A DNA stretch of 64,000 bases from Zygnema cylindricum (taxonomy: Eukaryota > Streptophyta > Zygnematophyceae > Zygnematales > Zygnemataceae). Every line of letters begins with the position of its first letter. Position 1 is the stretch's first letter. The notes under the pieces were generated by a model. The model saw only the letters and a program-made list of their open reading frames with translations, was not told where the DNA came from and searched no databases. The DNA lies in the NCBI GenBank assembly GCA_037447655.1, contig JBBHKE010000741.1:105270-169269 (forward strand), written 5' to 3'. Positions 24,613 to 36,162 of this stretch are shown piece after piece. A program made the translations under genes and the position numbers.

Positions 24613-25500
24613 TGAAATTATGTGGTCTCCATTGACCCACAAAATGAGCAGCCTATGTAAAGCCTCTAGGATTATATTTACCCCTTCCACTTTCCAAATG
24701 AATAAGTGCCGCCCAGGCACACAAATATTCTAACCACCCTCACCCTTGTGAGGACAAGACTCCCTTGAGTCAAACGCGAAAAGAATCACTGAATTTACTC
24801 CCTGAGCAGTAAACTATGGCTGGTCAAAGATGACCTTTATAGTTACAAGCTCTCTTAGAGAAAGGTACCTAAATATCACTAAGTCTTGATCTGCCTACTC
24901 ACAATTACCTACTACTAAACCCTAGTCCAATAGAAACATTATATAGTACAAGAAAGGTACAATAAAAGATGTACTTATTGAACTACCATTGTACAACATG
25001 GTCTACAAGGTGACACCTATCAAATCGTGAGCCATGGTTCCTTCTCCCATCTTCTCCGGTATCAAATAATTTGGCGTCACGTGGCACCGCGTGACGCTAT
25101 CTCGAATGACGCCAAAAGCTCACTTCGCGTGGCAGCTACAATGTTGGTCGTCCGATCAAAACATATTTTACACGGTTCAGATTCGCGTACATGCAGGAAT
25201 TGTTCCTTTTGTTTAGTCTGCTGTAAATTAGTTGTCGCGTTAATTTTTATATCTCTTTGAAACCCGACATGTGTATCGTTTTGATTACTCCCTAGTGGAT
25301 AAGGCTTACGTCTATGTACTGGTTAACAGACCCAGGTTCAAATCTGGACGAAGGCAATATTTTAGTGAAATATCCTCTACTTCAAAATTTGCCACTATTT
25401 AAATATGGCGGCAGCCATGGCGTGCCTTAGATCCTCACTTTTTTTACTTTTAAGTAAAACTAAAATAGAGAAGTCAACTATTAATTACCTCTTTTCTACG
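24613..25500 (-). repeat. Element C 3' LTR
   Basis: 888 bp, aligned end to end with 36163-37049. It contains a tRNA-like segment at about 25283-25355. Confidence 0.88.
25283..25355 (+). other. tRNA-like segment in the LTR of C
   Basis: Contains an A-box-like CTAGTGGATAAGGC and a B-box-like CCCAGGTTCAAATCTGGAC in which CCAG and CTGG can pair as a T-arm. It lies antisense to the element. I could not build a full cloverleaf, so a functional tRNA is unlikely. Confidence 0.45.
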
Positions 25501-28500
25501 CTCCCCTTATTTCCTAGTTACTTTTCAATTTTAATCCACAGTTTTCTCTGCAATAAATCAACTTAGGGGAAGGCACTGCTTTTGTCATCATATCTGCTAT
25601 CATTTCTCTATCAGTTTTATGAACCAGTTTAATAATTTTTTTTTTAACCTTCTCTCCGACAAAACTTAGTCTAATATCCATATGTTTAGCTTTGAAGTGA
25701 TGTTTCGGATTAGCTGCAATAGAGATAACAGCTTGATTATCACAAAAAACATTTTGAGTTCCAAACTTCATGAACCCAAGTTCTTCAAGAAGAGATTTAA
25801 CCCACATTAATTCTTTGGTGGCAGCACAGCAAGTCATGTATTCAGCCTCCATAGTGGATTGAGCAACTACTTTTTGTTGCTTGCTACTCCAACAACATTC
25901 ACCGGATCCAATTTGCAACACATATCCAGTCGTACACCTCTTTAAAGGCACATCTCCATAACTGGCATCACTCTAAGTGGTGATGTCACTGTGCTCCCCT
26001 CCCTAATGCAACCATAATTCCCTTGTCCCCACCAGATGTCTCATCACCCTTTTAGCAACCTCCCAGTCTCTCTTTCTTGGTTCATTTAGATTTCTACTAA
26101 GGACACCTACAGCTGCAGCTATATCCGAAAGGGTACAGTTCATAAAATAAATTAAACTGCCTACAATCTGCCGATAAGGGATATTTTCCATAAATCTTCT
26201 TTCTATCTCATCCTTCTCATCATTAATGATCAATATTCCTCTCTCTTCACTCCCCTCAGACACTATCTTCAAATCCATAGGATTAGTACTTCCGTTTGCT
26301 TTTTCCATCTGAAATTTTTCTAGCATATTACCGATTGCTTTTTTTTGAGTGAGTCTTATAATTCTATTCCCTTTATCTCTCTCCATCTGAATTCCCAAAA
26401 TGTACTTTGCTTCGCCGAGATCTTTTGCATCAAAACTGATTCTAAGATCCCGTTTTAGTTTGTTAATTTTATCTAAGGACTTGCTTAAGACCAAAAAATC
26501 ATCCACATAAATAGCAATAAATATCACTCCATTGTCATCCTCAAATAAATATGTAGAGTGATCTGAACTAATTCAGATATACCCCAAATCGGTCAGAAAA
26601 ATCGTCTAGCTTCATATTCTATTGTAGCGGAGCTTGCTTAAGCCCATAGAGTGATTTTATCAGTTTGCAAACTATGTTTTCTTCCCCACTTTCCACGAAT
26701 CCTTCTGGTTGCCTCATGAAAATTTCTTCTTCCATCTCTCCGTGCAAAAAGGCCGTTTTAATATCCATCTGGTGGATATTCATATCCTCCGCTGCGGCTA
26801 TACTTAAAAGGATTCTAACAAAAGGAAATATGACTACAGGTGCAAAGGTTTCTTCGTAGTCTATCTCCTCTTTCCGTGTATAACCTTTTGCAACTAACCT
26901 AGCTTTCTACCTCTCAATGGTATTATCAGGGTTTAATTTAAGTTTAAAAACCCACTTACTTCCAATCGGTTTTCGGTCCGGTGGACAATCTACCAACTCC
27001 TATGTATTGGCTTCCATGATAGAGGCCATTTTTTCATTTATAGTTGTGATCCACCGGCTACTTTCTGGAGTGTTTATGGCCTCTAAGTATGTTTGAGGTT
27101 CATCTGGGTGAGTCATCTTCGTGAGTTGGTTATTTACTTGTCTTTCTTGAAGTCGTTTACTACTTCTTCTTCCCCCTTCAAAATCAAAAGCCGGTATGAA
27201 AGGCATCTTTAGGTTTCGTTTAGGAAGATTTTCAACTCCTCTATCTTCCAATTTCGGTGTCTCATCAAAATCGTCATCGGTTTCCACTTCGTATTGTGGC
27301 GTTGCCTCGGATGTTGTCCTTTCCTCCTCATTTGGTAGACTTGCAGATTTTCCTTTTTCTCCATCTTCCTTCTCTTAATTTTCAAAGTCAAAGTCAGAAA
27401 ACTGATCCGTTTCAAATCTGATTTTGACTGCCTTATAATATTTGAATGGATCAATGGACTTCTCTTCATTCATCACCACTATGTAGTTTTACCAAAATTA
27501 TATCTCTCCTTTTCAAGTCATACACTCGGTATCCGTTTGTGCTCTCATCATATCCTACAAGATATCCTTATTTCCCTCTTCCCTCTAACTTCCATTTAGT
27601 CTTATCGGAATCCAAACTATATACTTGACTTCCAAAAACTCTCAAACTAGAAAAATCAGGCTTTCTTCCTGTCCACCTCTCGTATGGAGTTTCCTCCTTA
27701 TTTGCTGAAGTTAGGACTCTATTTTTGATGAATTTAGCATATTTCATAGACTCCGCCCAAAACTGCAACCTTATCCTGTTATCAGTTAGCATACTTCTGG
27801 ACATATCTCCTAAAGTATTATTAACTTTTTTTGCTACTCCATTTTGTTGCGGATTATAAGGAACATTTTCCTCATGATGAATTCCTTCTTCTTTAAGATA
27901 TTCTTCAAATTCCCTTGAGGTGTATTCTTCTCATTATCACTTCTTATCTCTTTTATTAAGGTTTCATATAGATTTTCACTCTATACTTTATACTCTTTGA
28001 AACATCTTAATACCTTTGACTTATATCTGAGAAAGTATACCTTCGTGTATCTACACCAATCATTTGTGATGGTTAACATCCATCTCTTCCCCCCATGTGA
28101 TGGTTAACATCCATCTCTTCCCCCAATGTGAAGCATATCTAGCAAGTCCCCAAACATCAGTGTGAACTAGATCTAATACTTTCTCTCTCCTAAATGTGGT
28201 TGCCTTTGGAAATGGAAGTCTATGAACCTTCCCTTGGGCACATCCACCGCAATCATCAAAGGTCTCATCATCCTCAAAAGTAATACCCTCCACTATTCCC
28301 TTTTTCTTCATCTTTTTTAATCTATCTAGATGCAAATGCCCCGACCTTTTATGCCAAAGCATCATCTCACTTGCACACGAGTAGAAAACACTCTTTTCAT
28401 TGCAAAAAACAATTCTGAATATTCCCTGACTGCCCTTCTCAACTATGAAATAAAGCTCATTATCAAACCTTGCTGTGAAGATTCCTTTCCTAGTTCCTGT

Positions 28501-28648
28501 TTCAAACTCTTTTTCATCTAGGACAACTGTTGAGACTAAGTTCTTGCTAAGCTATGGAATGTAAAGAATGTCTTAGAGTGTTACAATTGAGGCCTTTCCA
28601 TCAACTAGAACCATCAAGTCAACGGTTCCAACAAGACTTGTGGTTTTT
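25501..28648 (-). pseudogene. Element C pol (RNase H, RT, integrase), broken
   Basis: On the minus strand: pre-integrase zinc region (28060-28365), integrase C-terminal part (27568-27804), RT start with PDRKPIGSKWVFKLK (about 26930), intact YVDD (about 26495) and RNase H (25514-25951). It has many stops and at least one frameshift, at the integrase NGEEY site. The segment 26602-28053 is almost identical to 31409-32860 of element D. A 28-bp tandem duplication (GATGGTTAACATCCATCTCT) lies at about 28067-28125. Confidence 0.85.
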
Positions 28649-29533
28649 TGTTGAAAAGAGGTAATTAATAGTTCACTTCCCTATTTTAGTTGTGTTTTAA
28701 AGAAAGAGAGTGAGGATCAAAGGCGCGCCATGGCTGCCGCCATATTAATAAAGTGGCAGATTTTGAAGTAAAGGGTATTTTACTAAAATGATGTCCAAGT
28801 CTAGATTTGAACCTGAGACCTCTAGATTCTCGATAGCTTAACGCCTTAACCATTAAGGCGCTACGAAACGATACACGTGACGGGTTTCATAAATATATAA
28901 AAACTAACGCAACAGCTAATTAACAGCAGACTAACCAAAAGGAGCAATTCGTGCATGTACGCGAATCTGAACCGTGTAAAATATGTTTAGATCGGACACC
29001 CAGCATAATAGCCGCCACGCGAACTGAGCTTTTGGTGGCATACCGAGATAGCGTCACTCGGTGCCACGTGGCGCCACATTATGCGATATCACAGAAGATG
29101 GGAGGAGGAACCATGGCATCCGATTTGACACGTGTCGCCTTGTAGACCTTGTCGTACAGTGGTCGTACAATAAGTACATCGCCCATTTTACCTTCTAATA
29201 CTATATAGTGTTCCTAGTGGACTAGGGTTTAGTAGTAGGTAGTCATGAGTAAGCAGGGAAGACTTAGTAATATTTAGGTACCTCTCTCTAAGAGAGTTTG
29301 TAAGTATAAAGGTTATCTTTGACCAGCCAAAACTTACTCCTCAAGGGAGCAAATTCAGTGATTCTTTTTGCGTTTGACTCAAGGGAGTCTTGTCCTCACG
29401 GGGTGAGAGTGGTCAAAATATTTGTGTTCCTGGGCGGCACTTATTCAGTGGGAAAGTGGAAGGGGCAAATACTATCCTAGAAGCTTTACATAGGCTGCTC
29501 ATTCTGTGGGTCAATGGAGACCACAGAATTTCA
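28649..29533 (+). repeat. Element D 5' LTR
   Basis: 885 bp, same length as the 3' LTR. About 8% of positions differ over the first 420 bp that I compared by eye. Confidence 0.88.
28797..28866 (-). other. tRNA-like segment in the LTR of D
   Basis: The minus strand reads TAGCGCCTTAATGGTTAAGG, with a perfect CGCC/GGCG D-arm, and then a B-box GGTTCAAATCTAG 30 nt on. It is repeated at about 34109-34181. It is antisense to the element, as in C and E. Confidence 0.5.
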
Positions 29534-31178
29534 CGTTATGGGCCCACCCTCTTGGGTGCTCATATTTGATGGATCAGACTTTTTTTATTGGGAAATGATG
29601 ATGGAGGGAGAACGATTTGAGAAGCATCTATGGGGCATAGTGTCTAAACAAATTCGATGCCCACCTCCACCTGGGTTTGGAGGGACACGTTTTTCTGGCA
29701 CCTCCGCCTCTACAGTTGGTAGAACAGCTACCACCATCACCGAGGATGAAGATGAGGAAGGAGAGGAGATTGTTATGGAAGGAGAAAAGGGAGGAATTGC
29801 AACTCAAGTGACACCATTGCCGAAGGCGATACCGGCAGCAGCACCACCAAAAACGACGACAAGGGTTCAGACCGAAAGATCAGAGTATGAAAAGTGGAAC
29901 TACAAAGACAAAGTTGCTAAGCTCTTAATACTTAAAAGTGTAGCAAATGGTATTGCCATTCCCCTTATGCATGTCAAATCTTCATCTCAGATTTGGATAT
30001 CACTAGTAAACAAATATAAGAGTGGATCATTGCAGCAACAACAGTTGGCCGAAAACAATATTGGAGCTTATACTTATAAAAGAGGAAGTATGAATAATAA
30101 TTGCAATGATTTAGGAGCATTATATGGAGAGTTAGAGAGTGTAGGTAACTCATGGTCCGAGAGACAAAGAGTGATCACATTAATGATGAAACTACGTGAA
30201 GAGTATGAGAATATCATTAACCAATTGCAGGACATGGGGGATAGCAATTGGAATTGGGATGACACAGTGGGAATGATTTTAGTGAAAGAAAGCACCATAG
30301 AGCTTAGGAGAGGGAGTCCAAGTGTTCAAGCATTGTCTGCAAGAGCTGATTCGCGGAAGCGTGATGAGGAGAAAGAGAAAGATCCTTATCGAAACTTTGG
30401 TGGAAGAGGACAAGGATGTGGCAGATTTGATAGACAGGGGAGAGGAACTACTCGAGGAGGATTATGTCACTTCTGCAAGAAACCGGGACACTATATGGCA
30501 GATTGTGTCAAACTTGCAGATCTTCGACTGAAAGATGGTCAAGGAACCTCAAGGGATGGAGGAAAGAAAAAGGCTTTCCTGACTCAAGTTCATGATGAGG
30601 AAGTGGAAGGAAAAACTGAACCAGAAGAGGAGCTTGAGGAGCTTCTTCTTAATCCGAAAAACACTGAAAAGCATGTCAACATTCCACGAAGACAAAAGTG
30701 TGCTTTCGGAGGTAAGAGGGATCCACCCAAGGATGGGTGGATCATTGACTCAGGGGATTCAATGCATATGTGCAAAGATAAGCGGTGGTTTACTAAACTG
30801 AAAAAGATCCCAACAGTTGAGATAGAGTACGGAGATGGTAGAGTAAAAACCACAAGTCTTGTTGGAACTGTTGACTTGAAGGTTCTAGTTGATGGAAATG
30901 CCTCAATTGTAACACTCTCAGACGTTCTTTACATTCCCCAGCTTAGCAAGAACCTAGTCTCAACAGCTGTCCTAGATGAAAAGGAATTTGAAACAGGAAC
31001 TAGGAAAAGAATCTTCACAGCAAGCTTTGATAATGAGGTTTATTTCATAGCTGAGAAGGGCAGTCAAGGAATGTTCAAAATTGTTCTTTGCAATGAAAAG
31101 AGTGTTCTCTACTCGTGTGCAAGTGAGATGATGCTTTGGCATAAAAGGTTGAGGCATGTGCATCTAGATAAATTGTAA
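29514..31178 (+). CDS. Element D Gag-protease open frame
   Basis: 554 codons open from an ATG 20 nt inside the 5' LTR. It contains a UBN2-like Gag region, an intact CCHC knuckle (CHFCKKPGHYMADC, about 30466-30507), the protease motif WIIDSGDSMHMC (about 30739) and the start of the pre-integrase domain (LWHKRLRHVHLDKL). A private TAA at 31176 ends it where C has Lys. A second ATG at 29538 lies within the primer site. Remaining pol is broken, so D supplies at best Gag and protease. Confidence 0.82.
   Translation: METTEFHVMGPPSWVLIFDGSDFFYWEMMMEGERFEKHLWGIVSKQIRCPPPPGFGGTRFSGTSASTVGRTATTITEDEDEEGEEIVMEGEKGGIATQVTPLPKAIPAAAPPKTTTRVQTERSEYEKWNYKDKVAKLLILKSVANGIAIPLMHVKSSSQIWISLVNKYKSGSLQQQQLAENNIGAYTYKRGSMNNNCNDLGALYGELESVGNSWSERQRVITLMMKLREEYENIINQLQDMGDSNWNWDDTVGMILVKESTIELRRGSPSVQALSARADSRKRDEEKEKDPYRNFGGRGQGCGRFDRQGRGTTRGGLCHFCKKPGHYMADCVKLADLRLKDGQGTSRDGGKKKAFLTQVHDEEVEGKTEPEEELEELLLNPKNTEKHVNIPRRQKCAFGGKRDPPKDGWIIDSGDSMHMCKDKRWFTKLKKIPTVEIEYGDGRVKTTSLVGTVDLKVLVDGNASIVTLSDVLYIPQLSKNLVSTAVLDEKEFETGTRKRIFTASFDNEVYFIAEKGSQGMFKIVLCNEKSVLYSCASEMMLWHKRLRHVHLDKL
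29534..29548 (+). promoter_or_regulatory. Half-tRNA primer-binding site of element D
   Basis: CGTTATGGGCCCACC directly follows the LTR. TTATGGGCCCACC is the exact complement of GGUGGGCCCAUAA, the anticodon arm of plant initiator tRNA-Met. This resembles Drosophila copia, which is primed by a tRNA-iMet fragment. The site encodes HVMGPP of Gag. Confidence 0.8.
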
Positions 31179-31181
31179 AAA

Positions 31182-33948
31182 ATGAAGAAAACAGGAATAG
31201 TGGAGGGTTTTACTTTTGAGGATGATGAGACCTTTGATGATTGTAGTGGATGTGCCCAAGGGAAGATTCATAGACTTCCATTTCCAAAGGCAACCACATT
31301 TAGGAGAGAGAAAGTATTAGATCTAGTTCAAACTGATGTTTGGGGACCTGCTAGGTATGCTTCACATGGGGAGAAGAGATGGATGTTAACCATCACAGAT
31401 GATTGGTCTAGATACACGAAGGTATACTTTCTCAGATATAAGTCAAAGGTATTAAGATGTTTCAAAGAGTATAAAGTATAGAGTGAAAATCTATATGAAA
31501 CCTTAATAAAAGAGATAAGAAGTGATAATGAGAAGAATACACCTCAAGGGAATTTGAAGAATATCTTAAAGAAGAAGGAATTCATCATGAGGAAAATGTT
31601 CCTTATAATCCGCAACAAAATGGAGTAGCAAAAAAAGTTAATAATACTTTAGGAGATATGTCCAGAAGTATGCTAACTGATAACAGGATAAGGTTGCAGT
31701 TTTGGGCGGAGTCTATGAAATATGCTAAATTCATCAAAAATAGAGTCCTAACTTCAGCAAATAAGGAGGAAACTCCATACGAGAGGTGGACAGGAAGAAA
31801 GCCTGATTTTTCTAGTTTGAGAGTTTTTGGAAGTCAAGTATATAGTTTGGATTCCGATAAGACTAAATGGAAGTTAGAGGGAAGAGGGAAATAAGGATAT
31901 CTTGTAGGATATGATGAGAGAACAAACGGATACCGAGTGTATGACTTGAAAAGGAGAGATATAATTTTGGTAAAACTACATAGTGGTGATGAATGAAGAG
32001 AAGTCCATTGATCCATTCAAATATTATAAGGCAGTCAAAATCAGATTTGAAACGGATCAGTTTTCTGACTTTGACTTTGAAAATTAAGAGAAGGAAGATG
32101 GAGAAAAAGGAAAATCTGCAAGTCTACCAAATGAGGAGGAAAGGACAACATCCGAGGCAACGCCACAATACGAAGTGGAAACCGATGACGATTTTGATGA
32201 GACACCGAAATTGGAAGATAGAGGAGTTGAAAATCTTCCTAAACGAAACCTAAAGATGCCTTTCATAACGGCTTTTGATTTTGAAGGGGGAAGAAGAAGT
32301 AGTAAACGACTTCAAGAAAGACAAGTAAATAACCAACTCACGAAGATGACTCACCCAGATGAACCTCAAACATACTTAGAGGCCATAAACACTCCAGAAA
32401 GTAGCCGGTGGATCACAACTATAAATGAAAAAATGGCCTCTATCATGGAAGCCAATACATGGGAGTTGGTAGATTGTCCACCGGACCGAAAACCGATTGG
32501 AAGTAAGTGGGTTTTTAAACTTAAATTAAACCCTGATAATACCATTGAGAGGTAGAAAGCTAGGTTAGTTGCAAAAGGTTATACACGGAAAGAGGAGATA
32601 GACTACGAAGAAACCTTTGCACCTGTAGTCATATTTCCTTTTGTTAGAATCCTTTTAAGTATAGCCGCAGCGGAGGATATGAATATCCACCAGATGGATA
32701 TTAAAACGGCCTTTTTGCACGGAGAGATGGAAGAAGAAATTTTCATGAGGCAACCAGAAGGATTCGTGGAAAGTGGGGAAGAAAACATAGTTTGCAAACT
32801 GATAAAATCACTCTATGGGCTTAAGCAAGCTCCGCTACAATAGAATATGAAGCTAGACGAATTTTCTGACCGATTTGGGGTATATCAGAATTAGTTCAGA
32901 TCACTCTACATATTTATTTGAGGATGACAATGGAGTGATATTTATTGCTATTTATGTGGATGATTTTTTGGTCTTAAGCAAGTCCTTAAATAAAATTAAC
33001 AAACTAAAACGGGATCTTAAAATCAGTTTTGATACGAAAGATCTCGGCGAAGCAAAGTACATTTTGGGAATTCAGATGGAGAGAGATAAAGGGAATAGAA
33101 TTAAAAGACTCACTCAAAAAAAAACAATCGGTAATATGCTAGAAAGATTTCAGATGGAAAAAGCAAACGAATGTACTAATCCTATGGATTTGAAGATAGT
33201 GTCTGAGGGGAGTGAAGAGAGAGGAATATTGATCATTAATGATGAGATGGATGAAATAGAAAGAAGATTTATAGAAAATATCCCTTATCGGCAGATTGTA
33301 GGCAGTTTAATTTATTTTATGAACTGTACCCTTTCGGATATAGCTGCAGCTGTAGGTGTCCTTAGTAGAAATCTAAATGAACCAAGAAAGAGAGACTGGG
33401 AGGCTGCTAAAAGGGTGATGAGACTTCTGGTGGGGACAAGGGAATTATGGTTGTATTAGGGAGGGGAGCACAGTGACATCACCACTTGGAGTGATGCCAG
33501 TTATGGAGATGTGCCTTTAAGGAGGTGTACGACTGGATATGTGTTGCAAATTGGATCCGGTGAATGTTGTTGGAGTAGCAAGCAACAAAAAGTAGTTGCT
33601 CAATCCACTATGGAGGTTGAATACATGGCTTCCTGTGCTGCCACTAAAGAATTAATGTGGGTTAAATCTCTTCTTGAAGAACTTGGGTTCATGAAGTCTG
33701 TAACTCAAAATGTTTTTTGTGATAATCAAGCTGTTATCTCTATTGCAGCTAATCCGAAAGATTACTTCAAAGCTAAGCATATGGATATTAGACTAAGCTT
33801 TGTCGGAGAGAAGGTTGAAAAAAAAATTATTAAACTGGTTCATAAAACTGATAGAGAAATGATTGCAGATATGATGACAAAAGCAGTGCCTTCCCCTAAG
33901 TTGATTTATTGCAGGGAAAACTGTGGATTAAAATTGAAAAGTGATTAG
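31182..33948 (+). pseudogene. Element D pol remainder, broken
   Basis: Integrase TDVWGP, then a frameshift before NGEEY (about 31531), integrase end (31658-31894), RT start (32175-32555), intact YVDD (about 32955) and RNase H to the stop at 33946. Stops at 31479, 31892, about 31996, 32553 and 32841 also occur in C; other changes are private to D. The shared lesions all fall within 31409-32860. Confidence 0.87.
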
Positions 33949-33961
33949 GAATAAAGAGGAG

Positions 33962-34846
33962 TGTTGAAAAGAGGTAATTAGTAGTTCACCTCTTTGATTT
34001 AGTTTTGTTTTAAAGAAAGAGAGTGAGGATCAAAGGCGCGCCATGGCTGCCGCCATATTAATAAAGTGGCAGATTTTGAAGTAAATGGTATTTTATTAAA
34101 ATGATGCCTAAGTCTAGATTTCAACCTACGACCTCTAGATTCTCTATAGCTTAACGCCTTAACCATTAAGGCTCTACAAAACGATACACGTGACGGGTTT
34201 TACAAATATATAAAAACTAACGTAACAGCTAATTATCAGCAGACCAACCAAAAGGAGCAATTCTGCATGTACGCAAATCTGAACCGTGTAAAATATGTTT
34301 TCATCGGACACCCAGCATTATAGCCGCCACGCGAAGTGAGCTTTTGGCGGCATATGGAGATAACGTCACGCGGTGCCACGTGGCGCCACATTATTTGATA
34401 CCGGAAAAGATGGGAGGATGAACCATGGCTTCCGATTTAACAGGTGTCACCTTGTAGACCTTGTCGTACAATAGTCGTAGAATAAGTACATCGCCCATTC
34501 TACCTTCTTGTATTATATAGTGTTCCTATTTGACTAGGGTTTAGTAATAGGTAGTCGTGAGTAGGCAGACCAAGACTTAGTAATATTTAGGTACTTCTGT
34601 GTAAGAGAGCTTGTAACAATAAAGGTCATCTTTGACCAGCCGTAACTTACCTCTCAGGGAAGCAAATTCAGTGATTGTTTTTACGTTTGACTCAAGGGAG
34701 TCTTCTCCTCAAAGGGGTGAGAGTGGTCAGAATATTTGTGGGCTTGGGTGGCATATATCAGTGGGAAAGTGGAAAAGGTAAATATTATCCTAGAGGCTTT
34801 ACATAGGCTGCTCATTCTGTGGGTCAATGGAGACCACAGAATTTCA
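33962..34846 (+). repeat. Element D 3' LTR
   Basis: 885 bp, TGTTGAAAAG...AATTTCA, directly after the polypurine tract. Confidence 0.88.
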
Positions 34847-36162
34847 GTTTCTACTCTACCATCTCCGTAATTTATCTCAACAGTTGGGATCTTTCTCAAT
34901 TTAGTGAACCACCGTTTATCTTTGCACATATGCATTGAAACCCCTAAGTCTATGATCCACCCATCCTCGGGTGGATCGCTCTTACCTCCGAAAGCACACT
35001 TCTGTCTCCGTGGAATGTCGACATGCTTTTCAGTGTTTTTCGGATTAAGAAGAAGCTCCTTTAGCTCCTCTTCTGGTTCGGTTTTTCCTTCCACTTCCTC
35101 ATCATGAACTTGAGTCAGGAAAGCCTTTTTCTTTCCTCCATCACTTGATGTTCCTTGACCATCTTTCAGTCGAAGATCTTCAAGTTTGACACAATCTGCC
35201 ATATAGTGTCCCAGTTTGTTGCAAAAGTTACATAATCCTCCTCGAGAAGTTCCTCTCCCTGTCTATCAAATCTGCCACCTCTTTGTCCTCTTCCACCAAA
35301 GTTTCGATAGGGATCTTTCCCTTTCTCCTCATCACGCTTCCGCCAATCAGCTCTTGCAGACAATGCTTGAACACTTGGACTCCCTCTCCTAAGCTCAATG
35401 GTGCTTTCTATCACTAAAATCATTTCCACTGTGTTATCCCAATTCCAATTGCTATCTCCCATGTCCTTCAATTGGTTAATGATATTCTCATACTCTTCAG
35501 GTAGTTTCATCATTAATGTGTTCACTCTTTGTCTCTCAAACCATGAGTTACCTGCACTCTCTAGCTCTCCAAATAATGCTCCTAAATCATTGCAATAATT
35601 ATTCATACTTCCTCCTTTATATGTATAAGCTGCAATCTTATTTTCGGCCAACTGTTGTTGCTGCAATGATCCACTCTTATATTTGTTAACTAGTGATATC
35701 CAAATCTGAGATGAAGATTTGACATGCATAAGGGGAATGGCAATGCCCTTTGCTACACTTTTAAGAATTAAGAGCTTAGCAACCTTGTCTTTCTAGTTCC
35801 ACTTTTCATACTCTGATCTTTCGGTCTGAACCCTTGTCGTTGTTGCTGGTGGTGCTGCTGCTGGTATCGCCTTCGGCAATGGTGTTACTTGAGTTGCAAA
35901 TCCTTCTTTTTCTCCTTCCATGACAATCTCTTCTCCTTCCTCATCTTCATCCTCGGTGATGGTGGTAGCTAATCTACCAACTGTAGAGGTGGAGGTGCCA
36001 GAAAAACGTGTCCCTCCAAACCCAAGTGGAGGTGGGAATCAAATTTGTCAATACACTATACCCCATAGATGCGTCTCAAATAGTTCTCCCTCCATCATCA
36101 TTTCCCAATACAAAAAGTCTGATCCATCAAATATGGGCACCCTAGAGGGTGGGCCCATAACA
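34847..36162 (-). pseudogene. Element C gag and protease part, broken
   Basis: The minus strand continues C beyond D: protease DGWIIDLGVSMHMC (the conserved DSG is now DLG, about 34940-34960) and Gag (35166-35729). The CCHC knuckle is disrupted by a frameshift at about 35220-35270. A TAA replaces the GAA found in D upstream of the primer site, so the LTR-internal gag start is closed here. Confidence 0.83.
36148..36162 (-). promoter_or_regulatory. Half-tRNA primer-binding site of element C
   Basis: The minus strand reads TGTTATGGGCCCACC next to the 5' LTR, the same complement to the initiator tRNA-Met anticodon arm as in D. Confidence 0.78.

Larger units (their letters stand above)
28649..34846 (+). 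mobile_element. Ty1/copia element D, innermost, opposite to C
   Basis: Two 885-bp LTRs (28649-29533 and 33962-34846), TGTTGAAAAG...AATTTCA. The polypurine tract GGAATAAAGAGGAG directly precedes the 3' LTR. Host sequence on both sides joins into the protease region of C; flanks GTTTT(T) and GTTTC fit a slightly decayed 5-bp duplication. D belongs to the same family as C. Confidence 0.9.

Noticed and set aside
28797-28866. A functional tRNA gene
   Set aside because: A and B boxes are present, but I could not form acceptor and anticodon stems.
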